Origin: Imbricaverruca yamaguchii
Lineage: Eukaryota; Arthropoda; Thecostraca; Neoverrucidae
Direction of reading: 5' to 3'
Length of the DNA stretch: 64,000 nt
Assembly (NCBI GenBank): GCA_034440575.1
Contig: JAOTOL010001639.1
Coordinates: 2,072,501 to 2,136,500, forward strand
Shown here piece after piece: positions 35,118 through 45,940 of this stretch (its first letter is position 1; the number at the start of each line of letters is the position of its first letter). The notes under the pieces were generated by a model. The model was not told where the DNA came from, made no database searches, and saw only the letters and a list, made by a program, of their open reading frames with translations. The position numbers and the translations under genes are program-made.

Positions 35118-36650
35118 GTTTCCGTTCCGTTCTACTGGTGCCGCTGTATTGAGGAGACCCAGGTGGGTATGCGCATCGGTAAAATGCATGAGGGAAACGG
35201 TCGACGTCAGCCAACAGATGCGCGCATTAATTACGAATGATGGCGAAGCCTGAACAAAGCTTCTTTAGTACATGTGCGACGGAATTTTGAACGACTGACT
35301 CGGCACAAACCTGACCCGGCTGACCCGGCTGCCACAGAAGGTCGTTGATCTGGCTACCATTCTTTTGATGCAAAACGATTTTTTGTTACGACATTTGAAG
35401 TCCAATTGATCTCACTCAGAGCTAGATCTGCAGCGTACATTTTGAGTGGAGCTTGATTTTGTTTTTAATGTAAGGTCATCTTAGTTGGACTGCTTACATA
35501 GGCCCAGATGGCCACTGTGGTTCTTGTTCAGGCAAGACACATGACGACTTCGTTGAACTTGTGGCATCTCAACATAATTTGGGAATAAATGCAACCTCAT
35601 TGCTTCCAGGGCAGTTGTGTAGTGACATAGTCTGGAAACACTGAAGTTGCGTAGAAAGTCACCAGGGGGCTCAATTAACATAAATATTATTATATTTTTT
35701 GTCGTGCGCTGATTGCCACAATTTTAAATTTGACCAAAATTTCGTCCAAAAAGTAACAATGTTTCTTCTGGGGCACTCTCAATGTGAGCGCGCATGACGT
35801 TTTTCGGCCTTGCTTCTCGAGCCCACACAGCTCGTCGACGTCGGCCGACTGCCCGACAAGAAGCTGCGTCGGGTCATGTGACCTGCATGCGGAGGGCGGT
35901 TGGCGGGCGCTGATGACAATGAAATGCAAGATCACTAAACGGTCACGTGTCGAATATATTGGGTGGGAAAGCTGTCCGATGTGATGCTGTGATGCAGCTT
36001 GACGCCAGTGGCGCAACAAGTATTTGAGTCAGAGGGCAAACGGATTTAGAGAAGTATCACGTACCCAAATGCTTTAGAAATTCACCTGATTTCGATCAAT
36101 TTTTTTTTCTCTCACAGGGCTCCACTTTTATTCACATAGTAACAAATTCATTTCCCTATGGAGAATATCCAGCCTAGCGCCATCATTTCTGAAGTGCCGG
36201 ATTTCAATTCCCTCTCCCTGTTCAAAGGTTGCTTTTGTGATATCCCTTGATAAGTCAGCTCACACTGCTGAAATTAAACTCGAAAAAAATCACCTAAAAC
36301 GGAAAATGGTCGTATTCCACGCACCAGACGAAGCTCTATAACTCCCGATCGCCACCATGCCAACGTTCGTGCAATGTACACCCACCTTGCATATTGAGCA
36401 CATTCAGCACACTGCGCGCTTCTACGGTTTCTGCTAGGTCCTTTACATTTTGCTGATTACTGTCATGTGTCAGTCTGGTGTGTACTTAGCGCCATGAAAT
36501 ACTTCGTAAATGGGTTTGCTGGAGAACATTCCGATGGATTCAACTTGAGGAAAAAATTTCCACATTTACTGGTGGAAAAGAAATCTGAACACACCGATGA
36601 TTTTGATGTATCTCATCCTCTTGTATAAATATGTTCCGAGATCGGCTACT
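35118..36650. other. AT-rich unique sequence
   Basis: No gene is seen. A lone hAT-like terminus, CAGTGGCGCAACAAG, begins at 36006, but no matching opposite end was found. A minus-strand frame at 35690-36019 has no recognised domain. Confidence 0.35.
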
Positions 36651-36654
36651 GGAC

Positions 36655-37790
36655 AGGCCCTGCTTTAGTGCTCTTTTTCTGGCACTTGTGTTATTCTTCT
36701 TCTATCGATGTGCTTCAGGGCCGAAGCTCATTTTTGTTCGGGTTCCAGGGCGTTTTTGAAACCAGGGCGTTGTTATCAGGGCTCCAGGGTGTTTTTGTTT
36801 GAATCTACAGTGTATTCTTTTAGCGACCGACACTATTGCCAAGGCCCAGGTACGTGTATTTAGTGCCCAGATAATTTCTTTTTAGGGCCATGTAGATTTT
36901 TGCGAACCCATGTCCTCTTTTGAGGACCTCATGCTGTCCTTGCGGCCACGGTGTGCTTTCGAGCATTCCAGTGTGTTCTTAAGGGCCTACATTGCGTTTA
37001 TTTGCCCCAGGACATGATTAAAACCCTATGATTCTTTGTGAAGATCCGTGCATTTTGGATCACTCCGGAACGTTTTCTGCCTTCCGACATGCTTTTTGGA
37101 CCATGTGAGTATTTTGGCCCCACAGTAGTTTTTTTTAGCCCAGCGCGGTGCTTGGGGCCTCAGGCGTGAGTTCTCTGGGTTCCAGCGCAATTAATCTGAC
37201 CTAGGCGCAGGTGCCCGTGACCCCGACGCAACTTTTTTGGGTCCGGGAAGAGTTGTCAGGTCTCCGATGTAGATTGTGAATGTACCGATGCTTGTTTTCA
37301 GAACCCGACGTGGTTTTTTTCGGTACCGCTTCTGAATTTTTCGGAGCTCTTGTCGCTTTACGGAGGCCCAGCGTGATTTGTCGGGCCACCTGCTCGATTT
37401 TTGGACCCTCAGGATGATATCTGTCACTCTCGATACGACATTTTGGACCACGAATGATCTTCCAAGCGCCGCGCTTTTTTGAGGCCACACACGATTTTTG
37501 TGGCCTCTTATGCGATTTTGTTGGTGACCTGAAACGATTTTAGATTCCAGCGTTGATTTTGTTTGTCCAGATGATATTTCTTGGGTCTCGTGAAGTTTTG
37601 TTTGTTGGAGGGGTCGGTGTGATCTCTTGATTCCTGGGGGTGTTTCGTGATCTGCTCTATTTATCTGAGTCTCGATTTGAGATTTGGAGGAATTTTCGAG
37701 GTCCCGAGGAAACTGTTTGGGGCTTCAGTGCAATTGTTCTGGCTTCGGGCACAATGATTTCTAACCCTGGCTCGTTTCTTGTGGTTCCAC
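36655..37790. repeat. Cryptic, highly diverged ~20-21 bp array with phased T-tracts
   Basis: The plus strand repeats a loose motif, GGCCC(A)G-CG-GATTTTTT, about every 20-21 bp. T-rich cores can be placed by eye at, for example, 37091, 37110, 37128, 37149, 37168, 37188, 37210, 37231, 37250, 37272, 37291, 37313, 37335, 37354, 37375, 37396, 37416, 37437 and 37456. Upstream the series reaches 36750 and downstream 37772. Unit-to-unit identity is low, yet spacing is kept. It could be an old minisatellite or sequence held in phase for curvature. Short frames in it are unremarkable. Confidence 0.7.
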
Positions 37791-39590
37791 CACCTCTCGT
37801 GGAGGGGGTATTTGCTTCCTTTCCTCCTTTTGGGTATGCCAATCTTTGACTCTTACGTTAAACTGACATTATTCCTTATTTCGCCAGATCGAAGAAAATG
37901 TACACTCATTCAAAAAAGGCTGCCCGACTTTGATAATGGATATGCAGTCTCGATCGACTAAGTCATACAGTTAGTCGAATGTATGCATCACATCTGAAAT
38001 GGGAGCTCAACTTCAGGCATAGTGCAATCGACTTGAATTGACTCACTTTGATCATCAAGGCCCGATACCCAATTGGAGGCACTGTTGCTGAAATCGTTGC
38101 AGTTGGTGTACAAATTGTCTGCCCCCACACGTCCACACATGATGTCAGATTGTGTACCTGCAACACTAGAGATTCACAGCTCTCATTTTGCTCTCCTTTG
38201 AGCCTGTTATTACTTGTCTCTTGTCTCTTAGCGCACATATCTTATCTTGTCTCTTAGCGTCCATAATTGCGCCTTTTGCTGTGGATATTTCAACGGCCGA
38301 TAGAATATTATCCTCAGAATTTATGCTGACATTCTTTTCTCCAACTGGTGAACTGATATTCGTGTCACCAAACTGTATGCGATCTATGGTGGCTTTCAAA
38401 AGAGCTGAAAAGTTTTTTTTACCATAAAGTTCAAACCAGGCGGACCAATAATATCATCTATTGGTTGTCGCCACTCTGAACTGCAGTTGGCGTTTAATTC
38501 TTGCAGAATGTGGATTAATTTTAACCTCGGAGACTTTTTCTGAGAATGCTTAGATGGCATGAGCGTACTTTGCATGTACCAACAATTGAGTTCCAACCTC
38601 CCAAGACCTCGTCGCTCGGGTGGTCAGTACCAGAAAGAGTCATTTGCGCAGCCTGTTCTAATTGCTTCAAACTTGCTTTAACATATCTCATAAAAATATA
38701 TCTGGCAGCCACAGTGCAAAGTTGAATCCGAATGTACGGACGAATGATCGTAGAAAAGTGATGGAAACACTGAAGATGGACCTGCCATGTTTTGATAATC
38801 TGATGTGGAATGATGTTATTACAACATTGAGCTGATGTCGTTCAGAAAAGCATTCTCTCACAGTGTTCCAAATGTGAAGTGGCTATGAAGTGAGATGTGG
38901 GAAATGCTATCTAGAAGCATGAACAGGTGCATCCATATCTGTGACCCTGTTGGGTGAAATCATGAGCATTGCGAGGTTGAATGAGCAACAGGGCTGTTTG
39001 GGGACACCTTGCTGATTTCTGTCCTGGAGTGTGCAAGGTCAAACAAGGTCAACATTACGAGTGTAATACTGGCCAATGTTACACATTCTGTCAATAACTG
39101 TTACAAACTCAAATCAATCCGTGTGCTTTGAAGCAAACTTCCTGATCCCCAACTTGTGCGAATATAGTCCATTTCAAATTCACATTCGGTTACTTCAAAA
39201 TGCATGCTAATCTAATGGCATGACTTTAGTCTTCGTAGGTGTTATGATGTTAGACAAAGTTGTTTGTTTGCATTTCACAATAATATCCTGAAATGCCATT
39301 TGTTCGCCACCACGCGTCCAAAATGTACCAAGGCAAGCAGGTGATTGAAAATACCACAAGTTGTTCAGGACACCAAGCATCAGGCGCTAAGAGCGCCAGG
39401 CGAACATTTACTCATTCGGTTTGGCTTGAAAGGTCCACCAAATGCTAAAAGCAAAAACGTTGGAATTATTTCCCAAAGTTAATTGCAGCCTTTGCTCCTT
39501 TCGTCGGTCGGATGATGCTATTTGCCTCCTAGTCCCGTAGCTTCATGCTTTAGCTGGCGTCAGCCGATCACCCCGTCGCGGCAGTAAGCT
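37791..39590. other. AT-rich unique sequence; possible decayed coding DNA on the minus strand
   Basis: Four overlapping minus-strand frames (37963-38238, 38166-38399, 38396-38596, 38521-38712) abut one another with mixed amino-acid composition, as a broken gene might. I recognise no family. Tandem CTCTTAGCG/TTGTCTC fragments occur at 38210-38265. Confidence 0.3.
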
Positions 39591-39960
39591 GTGTTGTTTC
39601 TCGCCGCAACCGGGATGAGAAGAAGAAGAAGAAGAAGAAGAAGGAAGAAGTACAATTGGGTTATGCGAAGAGGGAGAACAAAAAACGAGATGATGATGCT
39701 GTCGCTCTGCTATGCCGTGCGTCTCCTCTGTCCGGTGGTTCGTTGTTGCTGTAAACCTGTTGTTTCGTTTAGTTTTTTGGTTGGTTCACGACGCACTTCA
39801 TGCACATTCACGGCTCAGGGCACCGCCCACACTGTTTCACCGGTGGGCCGCGGGATTGGAAAATGTCCCGAGCGGCGTCAGTGTCGAACCCGGAACCTTT
39901 GGTATCCAGAGTCCAACACCCCAGCCACTCGGCCATCCCCGCCCCTGTCGACCTGTTGTA
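39591..39960 (-). mobile_element. tRNA-derived SINE (Ser/Leu-type head)
   Basis: On the minus strand a tRNA-like head runs from about 39944 to 39875. It starts GGCGGGGATGGCCGAGTGG, with a perfect A box TGGCCGAGTGG at 39936-39926. An anticodon-like TTGGACTCTGGA and the T-arm/B box GGGTTCGACACT (39892-39881) follow, and it ends TGACGCC, whose CGCC can pair with the initial GGCG. The body continues to a (CTT)n tail, seen on the plus strand as (AAG)n at 39617-39645. A simple-repeat 3' tail after a pol III head is typical of SINEs. A true tRNA is unlikely because the T-arm is imperfect. Confidence 0.7.
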
Positions 39961-40433
39961 GCGCGTCGCCTCGCATTTCCTTCGTCTCCTTAGCAAACCG
40001 CCGCCTCTGCCGCGCCTTCTTGGGGAGAGTGGCCCCCGAAACTCGGCTGTCTGCGCTGTCTCAGTTCGCATCTGTATCCTCATTTACTCCCTTCTCGTAG
40101 ATCATATACAAAGGAGCTACGTCACCTCCTTTACCACACGTTTCGAGTCAATAAAAGTGAATGGGTCAATTGCACTCCGACGGCATCCAACGAGTTCTCC
40201 CCACTCGTCGGATGTTCCCATGCCCTTGATGGTGCACCAATGCTTTTAAATTGCATGTGTGCATGTGTGCAAAATTTGTATGTGTGTTCCTTTGCATTTC
40301 TACAAGAAAGGTACTCAAAGGCTTGCTGAAGCCAAATTATATCTTTGACGCATGTATGTAAAGGAATGCCTTTACATACAAAATCAAGATTGTCAAGAGA
40401 TCTCTGCCGCATGGTTCAGTGATGTATGGGCAG
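39961..40433. other. Unique sequence
   Basis: No feature is recognised between the SINE and the hAT-like candidate. Confidence 0.35.
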
Positions 40434-40620
40434 CAGAGCCGCGGCTAACTGAGGGGGGTGGAGTCCCTTAGCAACTAAAATATACGAGATTATACAAGGA
40501 ATTTCGAGATTTTCACACAAAAAAAAACACATTTCCGCGCGCATCGCTTGCCGTAAGCGTTCTCTGTTTCGGAACATTTATCCGTTGGGCCGCCTTAAGG
40601 AAACCCTGGCTGCGCCTCTG
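40434..40620. mobile_element. Candidate hAT-like MITE, 187 bp
   Basis: The left end CAGAGCCGCGGCTA and the reverse complement of the right end, CAGAGGCGCAGCCA, match at 11 of 14 bases. Flanking octamers ATGGGCAG and GTGAGCTG agree at 5 of 8. Its right end CTGCGCCTCTG is identical to that of the better-supported element at 15611-15801, and the length is almost the same (187 versus 191 bp), suggesting one family. Confidence 0.55.
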
Positions 40621-41157
40621 GTGAGCTGAACCACAGTTCACAATTACCAACGATCAGTGACCGATGACCGCCCCAGTCAAACAACCTACAGACTTGTGTC
40701 ACGTAGTTGAAATGTGTGAGTTGAATTGACTGTCATAACAGCGATGAACCAGTTCATTATTGAGGCACATAGCCGGTCTGCATTTGAACACGGAGCATCA
40801 GCTAGCTCCATCACAGCATACGAGCCGACAGGTGGCGCAGCCTGTCGGCCGACCCAGCCACCCAGTCCAACCCAACCGCCTGGAGGGGACCAGCAAATCA
40901 CATTGGTGGTGGAGGAGACGGCCGGGAATGTACCCAGGAGACTAGTGATCAGTTTGTTCTTCCGATTAAAGGGGCGTGCCATTTCGGGAGTACCTCTTGC
41001 ATAAGTAGTGCCGTCTATAGAACTGTTTTGCATTCGTAAATTACGCGTCGATTTCAAGGGGTTCGCTGTGTTGCCTTGCTAACCTTAATGCGTGTCCTGA
41101 AAGTGGGGAATGGGGGGGGGGGAGACCAGGGACAGATCCAGAGATCCAGCCTGGCTT
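40621..41157. other. Unique sequence
   Basis: The frames on both strands near 40686-41057 have no recognised motif. Confidence 0.35.
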
Positions 41158-41232
41158 CGGATGTTTTTACTTTTAACAAATCACCCTAAGCCTGGCTTAG
41201 GAAGGGTGATTTGTTAAAAGTAAAAACATCCG
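41158..41232. repeat. Near-perfect 75 bp hairpin
   Basis: Arms 41158-41187 and 41203-41232 are exact 30 bp reverse complements. The 15 bp between them contains AAGCC T GGCTT, so pairing continues almost to the apex with a four-base bulge on the right arm. Just upstream, CAGCCTGGCTTCGG (41147-41160) repeats the apex sequence in direct orientation. Confidence 0.95.
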
Positions 41233-41697
41233 ATTTCGAAAAACGCATCAAATTTGAACAGCTAGCATTCGTCTGGTGTGTTCAAGACACTATTCATATA
41301 ATAAAACGTTCCTTGATTCCGAGAAGAGTCGCTTTAGTACACAATTTCGGCAATACTGGTCTCCTGGTGGAGCGACCTCTTCCCCCTTGGATCCGCCGCT
41401 GGCGTGACCCGGATGCGGCCCGGCTCCGCCGGCGGGTCGGCCATCGGCCGTCCGCCGTGTGGTGGGCGGTTCCGCTGACGCCGCCGACCATGTGTCATCG
41501 GCCGCGCGCCGGGCCCGCCAGGCTGGTCAGTGTTCATGGGCCGGGTGCTTTGTTCCGGCGGCCCGCTGCTGATGTCAGCGCACGTGCACCTGATACGATG
41601 GATCGGGCGGCAGCTCGGCACGCCAACAGATCGCCGACGTCCGCCTGCGGCGATGGCAGAACCGCCCGAGGCTGCGGACTTCGGACCGCGTGGGCTG
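41233..41697. other. AT to CpG-rich transition, island at ~41390-41697
   Basis: A CpG-rich segment leads without a gap into the 35-36 bp minisatellite. A plus-strand frame at 41211-41840 spans both, but its Arg/Pro/Ala-rich peptide matches nothing I know. Confidence 0.35.
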
Positions 41698-42526
41698 AGT
41701 CAGTGTCTGCGGACGCCGTGTCGGGTGGTGTGGTGTCGTGCAGTGTCGGGGCTGTGTCGGTAGTGTGGTGTCGTGGAGTGTCGGGGCCGTGTCGGTGGTG
41801 TGGTGTGTGGTGTCGTGCAGTGTCGGGGCTGTGTCGGTAGTGTGGTGTCGTGCAGTGTCGGGGCTGTGTCGGTGGTGTGGTGTCGTGCAGTGTCGGGTGG
41901 TGTGGTGTGTGGTGTCGTGGAGTGTCGGGGCTGTGTCGGGTGGTGTGGTGTCGTGGAGTGTCGGGGCCGTGTCGGGTGGTGTGGTGTCGTGGAGTGTCGG
42001 GCCGTGTCGGTGGTGTGGTGTCGTGCAGTGTCGGGGCTGTGTCGGGTGGTGTGGTGTCGTGGAGTGTCGGGGCTGTGTCGGGTGGTGTGGTGTCGTGCAG
42101 TGTCGGGGCTGTGTCGGGTGGTGTGGTGTCGTGCAGTGTCGGGGCCGTGTCGGGTGGTGTGGTGTCGTGGAGTGTCGGGGCCGTGTCGGTGGTGTGGTGT
42201 CATGGAGTATCGGGCCGTGTCGGTGGTGTGGTGTCGTGGAGTGTCGGGGCTGTGTCGGGTGGTGTGGTGTCGAGGAGGCTGTGTCGGTGGTGTGGTGTCG
42301 TGCAGTGTCGGGGCTGTGTCGGTGGTGTGGTGTCGTGGAGTGTCGGGGCCGTGTCGGTGGTGTGGTGTCGTGTGGTGTCGTGGAGTGTCGGGGCCGTGTC
42401 GGGTGGTGTGGTGTCGTGCAGTGTCGGGGCTGTGTCGGGTGGTGTGGTGTCGTGCAGTGTCGGGGCTGTGTCGGGTGGTGTGGTGTCGTGGAGTGTCGAG
42501 GCTGTGTCGGGTGGTGTCGCGATGTC
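41698..42526. repeat. 35-36 bp G/T-rich minisatellite, ~23 copies
   Basis: Units carry GTGTGGTGTCGTGCAGTGTC followed by GGGGCTGTGTCGG and an optional G. A/G and C/T variants (TGCAG or TGGAG; GGCTG or GGCCG) mark sub-types. The plus strand has almost no A (about one per unit) and abundant G runs, so it is strongly strand-asymmetric. His/Thr/Pro-rich minus frames and Cys/Gly/Val-rich plus frames are artefacts. Confidence 0.96.
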
Positions 42527-42782
42527 CGACACAGTAGGCTGGACCGCGATGTCGGACAGAACAGACTGGGCCGCGATGTGATGAGTGATGTGTGCAACAC
42601 TGGAGATCTCTCACCAAGCTAGGGTCCGGGTCGATGTGATTCGGGTCCGAATACGATCCGATGAATTCGGTTCGGCCGAGTTCGAGATTTTGTTCGGCGA
42701 AAATGATAGCTAAGCATCACCAAAGTGCCAAAAGAGAACGCACCCAAACCTATTTGTGATCTCCAGCCATTGACGTGATTAC
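42527..42782. other. Unique spacer between minisatellites
   Basis: No feature is recognised. GATGTCGGACA-like fragments at the left edge (42520-42580) look like a decaying end of the array. Confidence 0.35.
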
Positions 42783-42985
42783 AACGTGCAAGTGCGCACG
42801 ACTGCACACAGCTCCGGCGTATGTACAGTGTACACGTGCCCATCACTAGACACAGCTTCGGCGTATGTACAGTGTACACGTGCCCATCGCTGGACATAGC
42901 TCAGGCGTATGTACAATGTACCCGTGCCCATCACTAGACACAGTTCCGGCACGTGTACAGTGCACATGTGCCGATGTACGCATTG
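42783..42985. repeat. ~44 bp minisatellite, 4 copies
   Basis: Units contain GTACAGTGTACACGTGCCCA and GACACAGCTTCGGCGTAT. GTACAGTGTAC is nearly palindromic. The array passes into the neighbouring 21 bp array, sharing the GCTCCGG motif. Confidence 0.88.
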
Positions 42986-42992
42986 GGCAAAG

Positions 42993-43332
42993 CTCCGGTG
43001 TGTAGCCAGACACGGCTCCGGTGTGTAGCCAGACACGGCTCCGGTGTGTAGCCAGACACGGCTCCGGTGTGTAGTCAGACACGGCTCCGGTGTGTAGCCA
43101 GACACGGCTCCGGTGTGTAGCCAGACACGGCTCCGGCGTGTAGCCAGACACTGCTCCGGTGTGTAGCCAGACACGGCTCCGGTGTGTAGCCAGACACAGC
43201 TCCGGTGTGTGGCCAGACACGGCTCCGGTGTGTAGCCAGACACGGCTTCGGTGTGTAGCCAGACACGGCTTCGGTGTGTAGCCAGACACGGCTCCGGTGT
43301 GTAGCCAGACACGGCTCCGGTGTGTAGCCAGA
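42993..43332. repeat. 21 bp minisatellite, ~16 copies
   Basis: The unit is GTGTAGCCAGACACGGCTCC plus G. Most units differ by a single substitution. Because 21 is a multiple of three, each frame reads a fixed heptapeptide; the minus frames (for example 42779-43312) are artefacts. Confidence 0.95.
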
Positions 43333-44520
43333 CCTCGGGTGTGTGACCTAGCCATACCTCCGAGAGTGCTGCTCGAGTCCAGGCAGTAATTCAGTTCGTG
43401 TCAGGGCTATTAACGGACAGATGACCCCGTGATAACTCTGGACAGTCGGCGCTGTTCAGTGAAGTCAACCCGAGCCAGTTCTTGTTGCGGTGTATGCCAC
43501 CATGTGACCTAACCGCATGGATTCTCGACTAAAGAAGTCAAGGGTGAAGGAAGATGAAGATTTTCTACGGACGGCCGGCGCCTACCTGTGTTGGACTGTA
43601 TTAACGTGCTTGCGTGGGACAGCCAGTATATTGGACTATTATAACAGGTCATGTTTGAGTTGGTGTAATGGCAGGCCACGAGACGATTTCACGAATTTTC
43701 AAATAGCACAGTAGTGCCTTTCTTTCATCGTTGGCTTGCCTCTCACTTGAAACGATTATGTCAGGGCGAATGGGCAGCCATTCGATATTTGATACAACCC
43801 TCCTGTCCTGCCCTTTTTCCAATACGGTTTTTCATCAATTTGTTTTGCAACGACTTGATTGTAACCTACGTTCACACCATACTGAGCATGTGCTAAGAGC
43901 ATGGTTGATCTAGGTCTTCCTCTAGCTATCCAAAGCATCTGTGTTTTCTATGCAATGCAAGGCAGGTGTTTCACATACGCTCAATCGAGATCAGAAAACA
44001 CGCAGCGCGAAGAACATTTCTTGGAACTTCGAAGAAGCCGTCGAGTGGCATGTTTTCTAATCATTCCTTGAGTCCCATTCAAGGTGACTAGAATGTGTAG
44101 ATGGTGCGTGCGACATCAGTGAGCATCAAATTACATCGTAAATGCATCAAGCCAATGAAATTGCCGTTCGCAGGGGCGCTTTCGGCGCAGCGAAAAATGC
44201 ATATTGTCGTGTTGGCATATTGCGACGGCGAGACAAATGCGCGCCATCCATTCAGCAGCTGCTGCCGAGGCCCGTCACTCCGCACTTTTCCTCCGTATTA
44301 CAATGTTTCTCAATCAGGATTCCGACGGCGTTGACAAAGATGGCGGAACGGCCGCCGTCGAGTCGGATGGCGTACCGGCGCCGACGCGGCCACGATAACT
44401 CCTCGGCAATGTCGGCTAGACGAAAATCCGTTTTAATAGGCTGCTTGGTATTTGTTACACATGTGGCCACGTGGTATGTAGCTGTCGAGCTGGTCAGATC
44501 GAGCTGGCAGCGGCAGCTAG
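43333..44520. other. Unique sequence with a GC-rich patch near 44210-44400
   Basis: Overlapping plus frames at 44101-44747 lack a recognised domain. No promoter or RNA is identifiable. Confidence 0.35.
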
Positions 44521-44529
44521 CACAGCTCG

Positions 44530-44740
44530 GCTCGACAAGGGTGGTAGCCGTCGTGGCATTAAGCCACGTGGAAAGGACGACACTGGAGATAGCTGTCGGG
44601 GCATTGAGATACATTGAAGGGACGACACTAGTGGCAGCCATCGGGACATCATGCCACATGGAAGGGACGGAACCGATGGTGCCACGTTTATGGACGACAC
44701 TGGTAATAGCCAACGGTGTAGTAAATGGTACATTGAAGCG
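44530..44740. repeat. 45 bp minisatellite, 4-5 diverged copies
   Basis: Units begin GGACGACACTGG, followed by AATAGC/AGATAGC and CATTGA. Starts are near 44575, 44620, 44664 and 44692. The 45 bp period is 15 codons, so the minus frame 44252-44713 shows a repeated (Ala/Thr)-Thr/Ser-Ser-Val-Val-like pattern. I consider this a repeat artefact but cannot exclude a real repeat protein fragment. Confidence 0.65.
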
Positions 44741-45940
44741 CGCCTGAAATAATCCTCTTCTCCATTGGTGGATTAAAACAAAATCAGATTATCGTGATGG
44801 CAGTGGGTAGGAAACGTACTTGGCCTTGGGAGTGACATGTCGTTATTTATTCAGTAAGAAAGGCCGATACTGTCACTGACCAACTGTAGAGTGTGTGCGG
44901 CCATTATCCAACTCCCACACACATTGGCCCCGCCGTCAGCCGACAGACGAATCAGACGTATGCATCCGACCCAGACATATCGTGCGAGCCCATGTCAAGC
45001 ACAGATGGTGGATAGAACCAAATAATTTGTATGTACGAACAGTACGTGCAGTTTCATGTGTACCACACGCATCACAAGCACTGATTGCGAAAATTGTGTC
45101 GAGGATTCTGAATATATTGTCTCAATTGGCTTATGGTCGTCGAAGAACAAAATAACGTTGTCGGATCTGTGTTTCTTTGAATTTAATTATTGATCTTCTG
45201 CCTACGCCTATTTGAAAGGAGGAAGACCGGAAATAAATCAGCTAAGCTCAGTATGGGGCACTATGAAGGATTCTGAATGAGAAAGAGCAAGTTGTGGGGA
45301 TATAATACTCCGATGGTGCGTGCGTCACGTGGGCAGCACACGAAACGTCATCCCGGGAGACCATCTTCTCTATATTTTCCATCGAAAGTTGCCTGACACC
45401 GGTAACATTTTTTAAAGGTTACTTTGCTATTTTGTATTCCCAGTCACATGACCACTGCATTGTGGATGCGATTCAGGTACCAGTGTGAAATATATGAGTC
45501 TAGGGCATATTGTGGCCAAGTAGTCAGTATATTAAAATCGTTGCCATCGGGCCGGCTAGGCTCTGGTCAGGCCCGGTTGGGTCGCCTATGTCAACTTTTT
45601 ATAAGCGAGACTGAAGACCAAAAGCCTTCCTTCAACTACCAGAGAAAGATCCACTGGGCTGGCTTGGCACACGATTTTTCAGTCGCTCTTTTTTTCCAGC
45701 TATGTTTACAAAAGACGATCGGGTAAACTGAAAGCTCAGCCCGACGTAAATCAAAGTCATTGGGCCGGTGTAATCTTCCACAGGCCATAAGCCGATGCCG
45801 CATGAAGAGGCGACCAACGACCAATCTCGCACCGGACTTAATCCTTCACAGCAGCGTGACGTCACACATGAGTTCGCCGACATGATCCGCCTGAAGTCAG
45901 CTGCAGAGTGAACACGGCTCGGGCTGTGAGCCCTGATGCA
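44741..45940. other. Unique sequence
   Basis: Plus frames at 44895-45155 and 45424-45726 encode mixed-composition peptides with no family I recognise. Confidence 0.35.

Noticed and set aside
39875..39944. Functional tRNA-Ser or tRNA-Leu gene
   Set aside because: The T-arm reads GGTTCGACACT instead of GGTTCGANTCC, only four acceptor pairs form, and there is no proper variable arm; a SINE head explains it better.
44895..45300. Possible transposase relic (peptide with basic C-terminus followed by an AYLKGG-like segment)
   Set aside because: Only vague resemblance to mariner C-terminal blocks; no catalytic Asp motifs in order and several stops.
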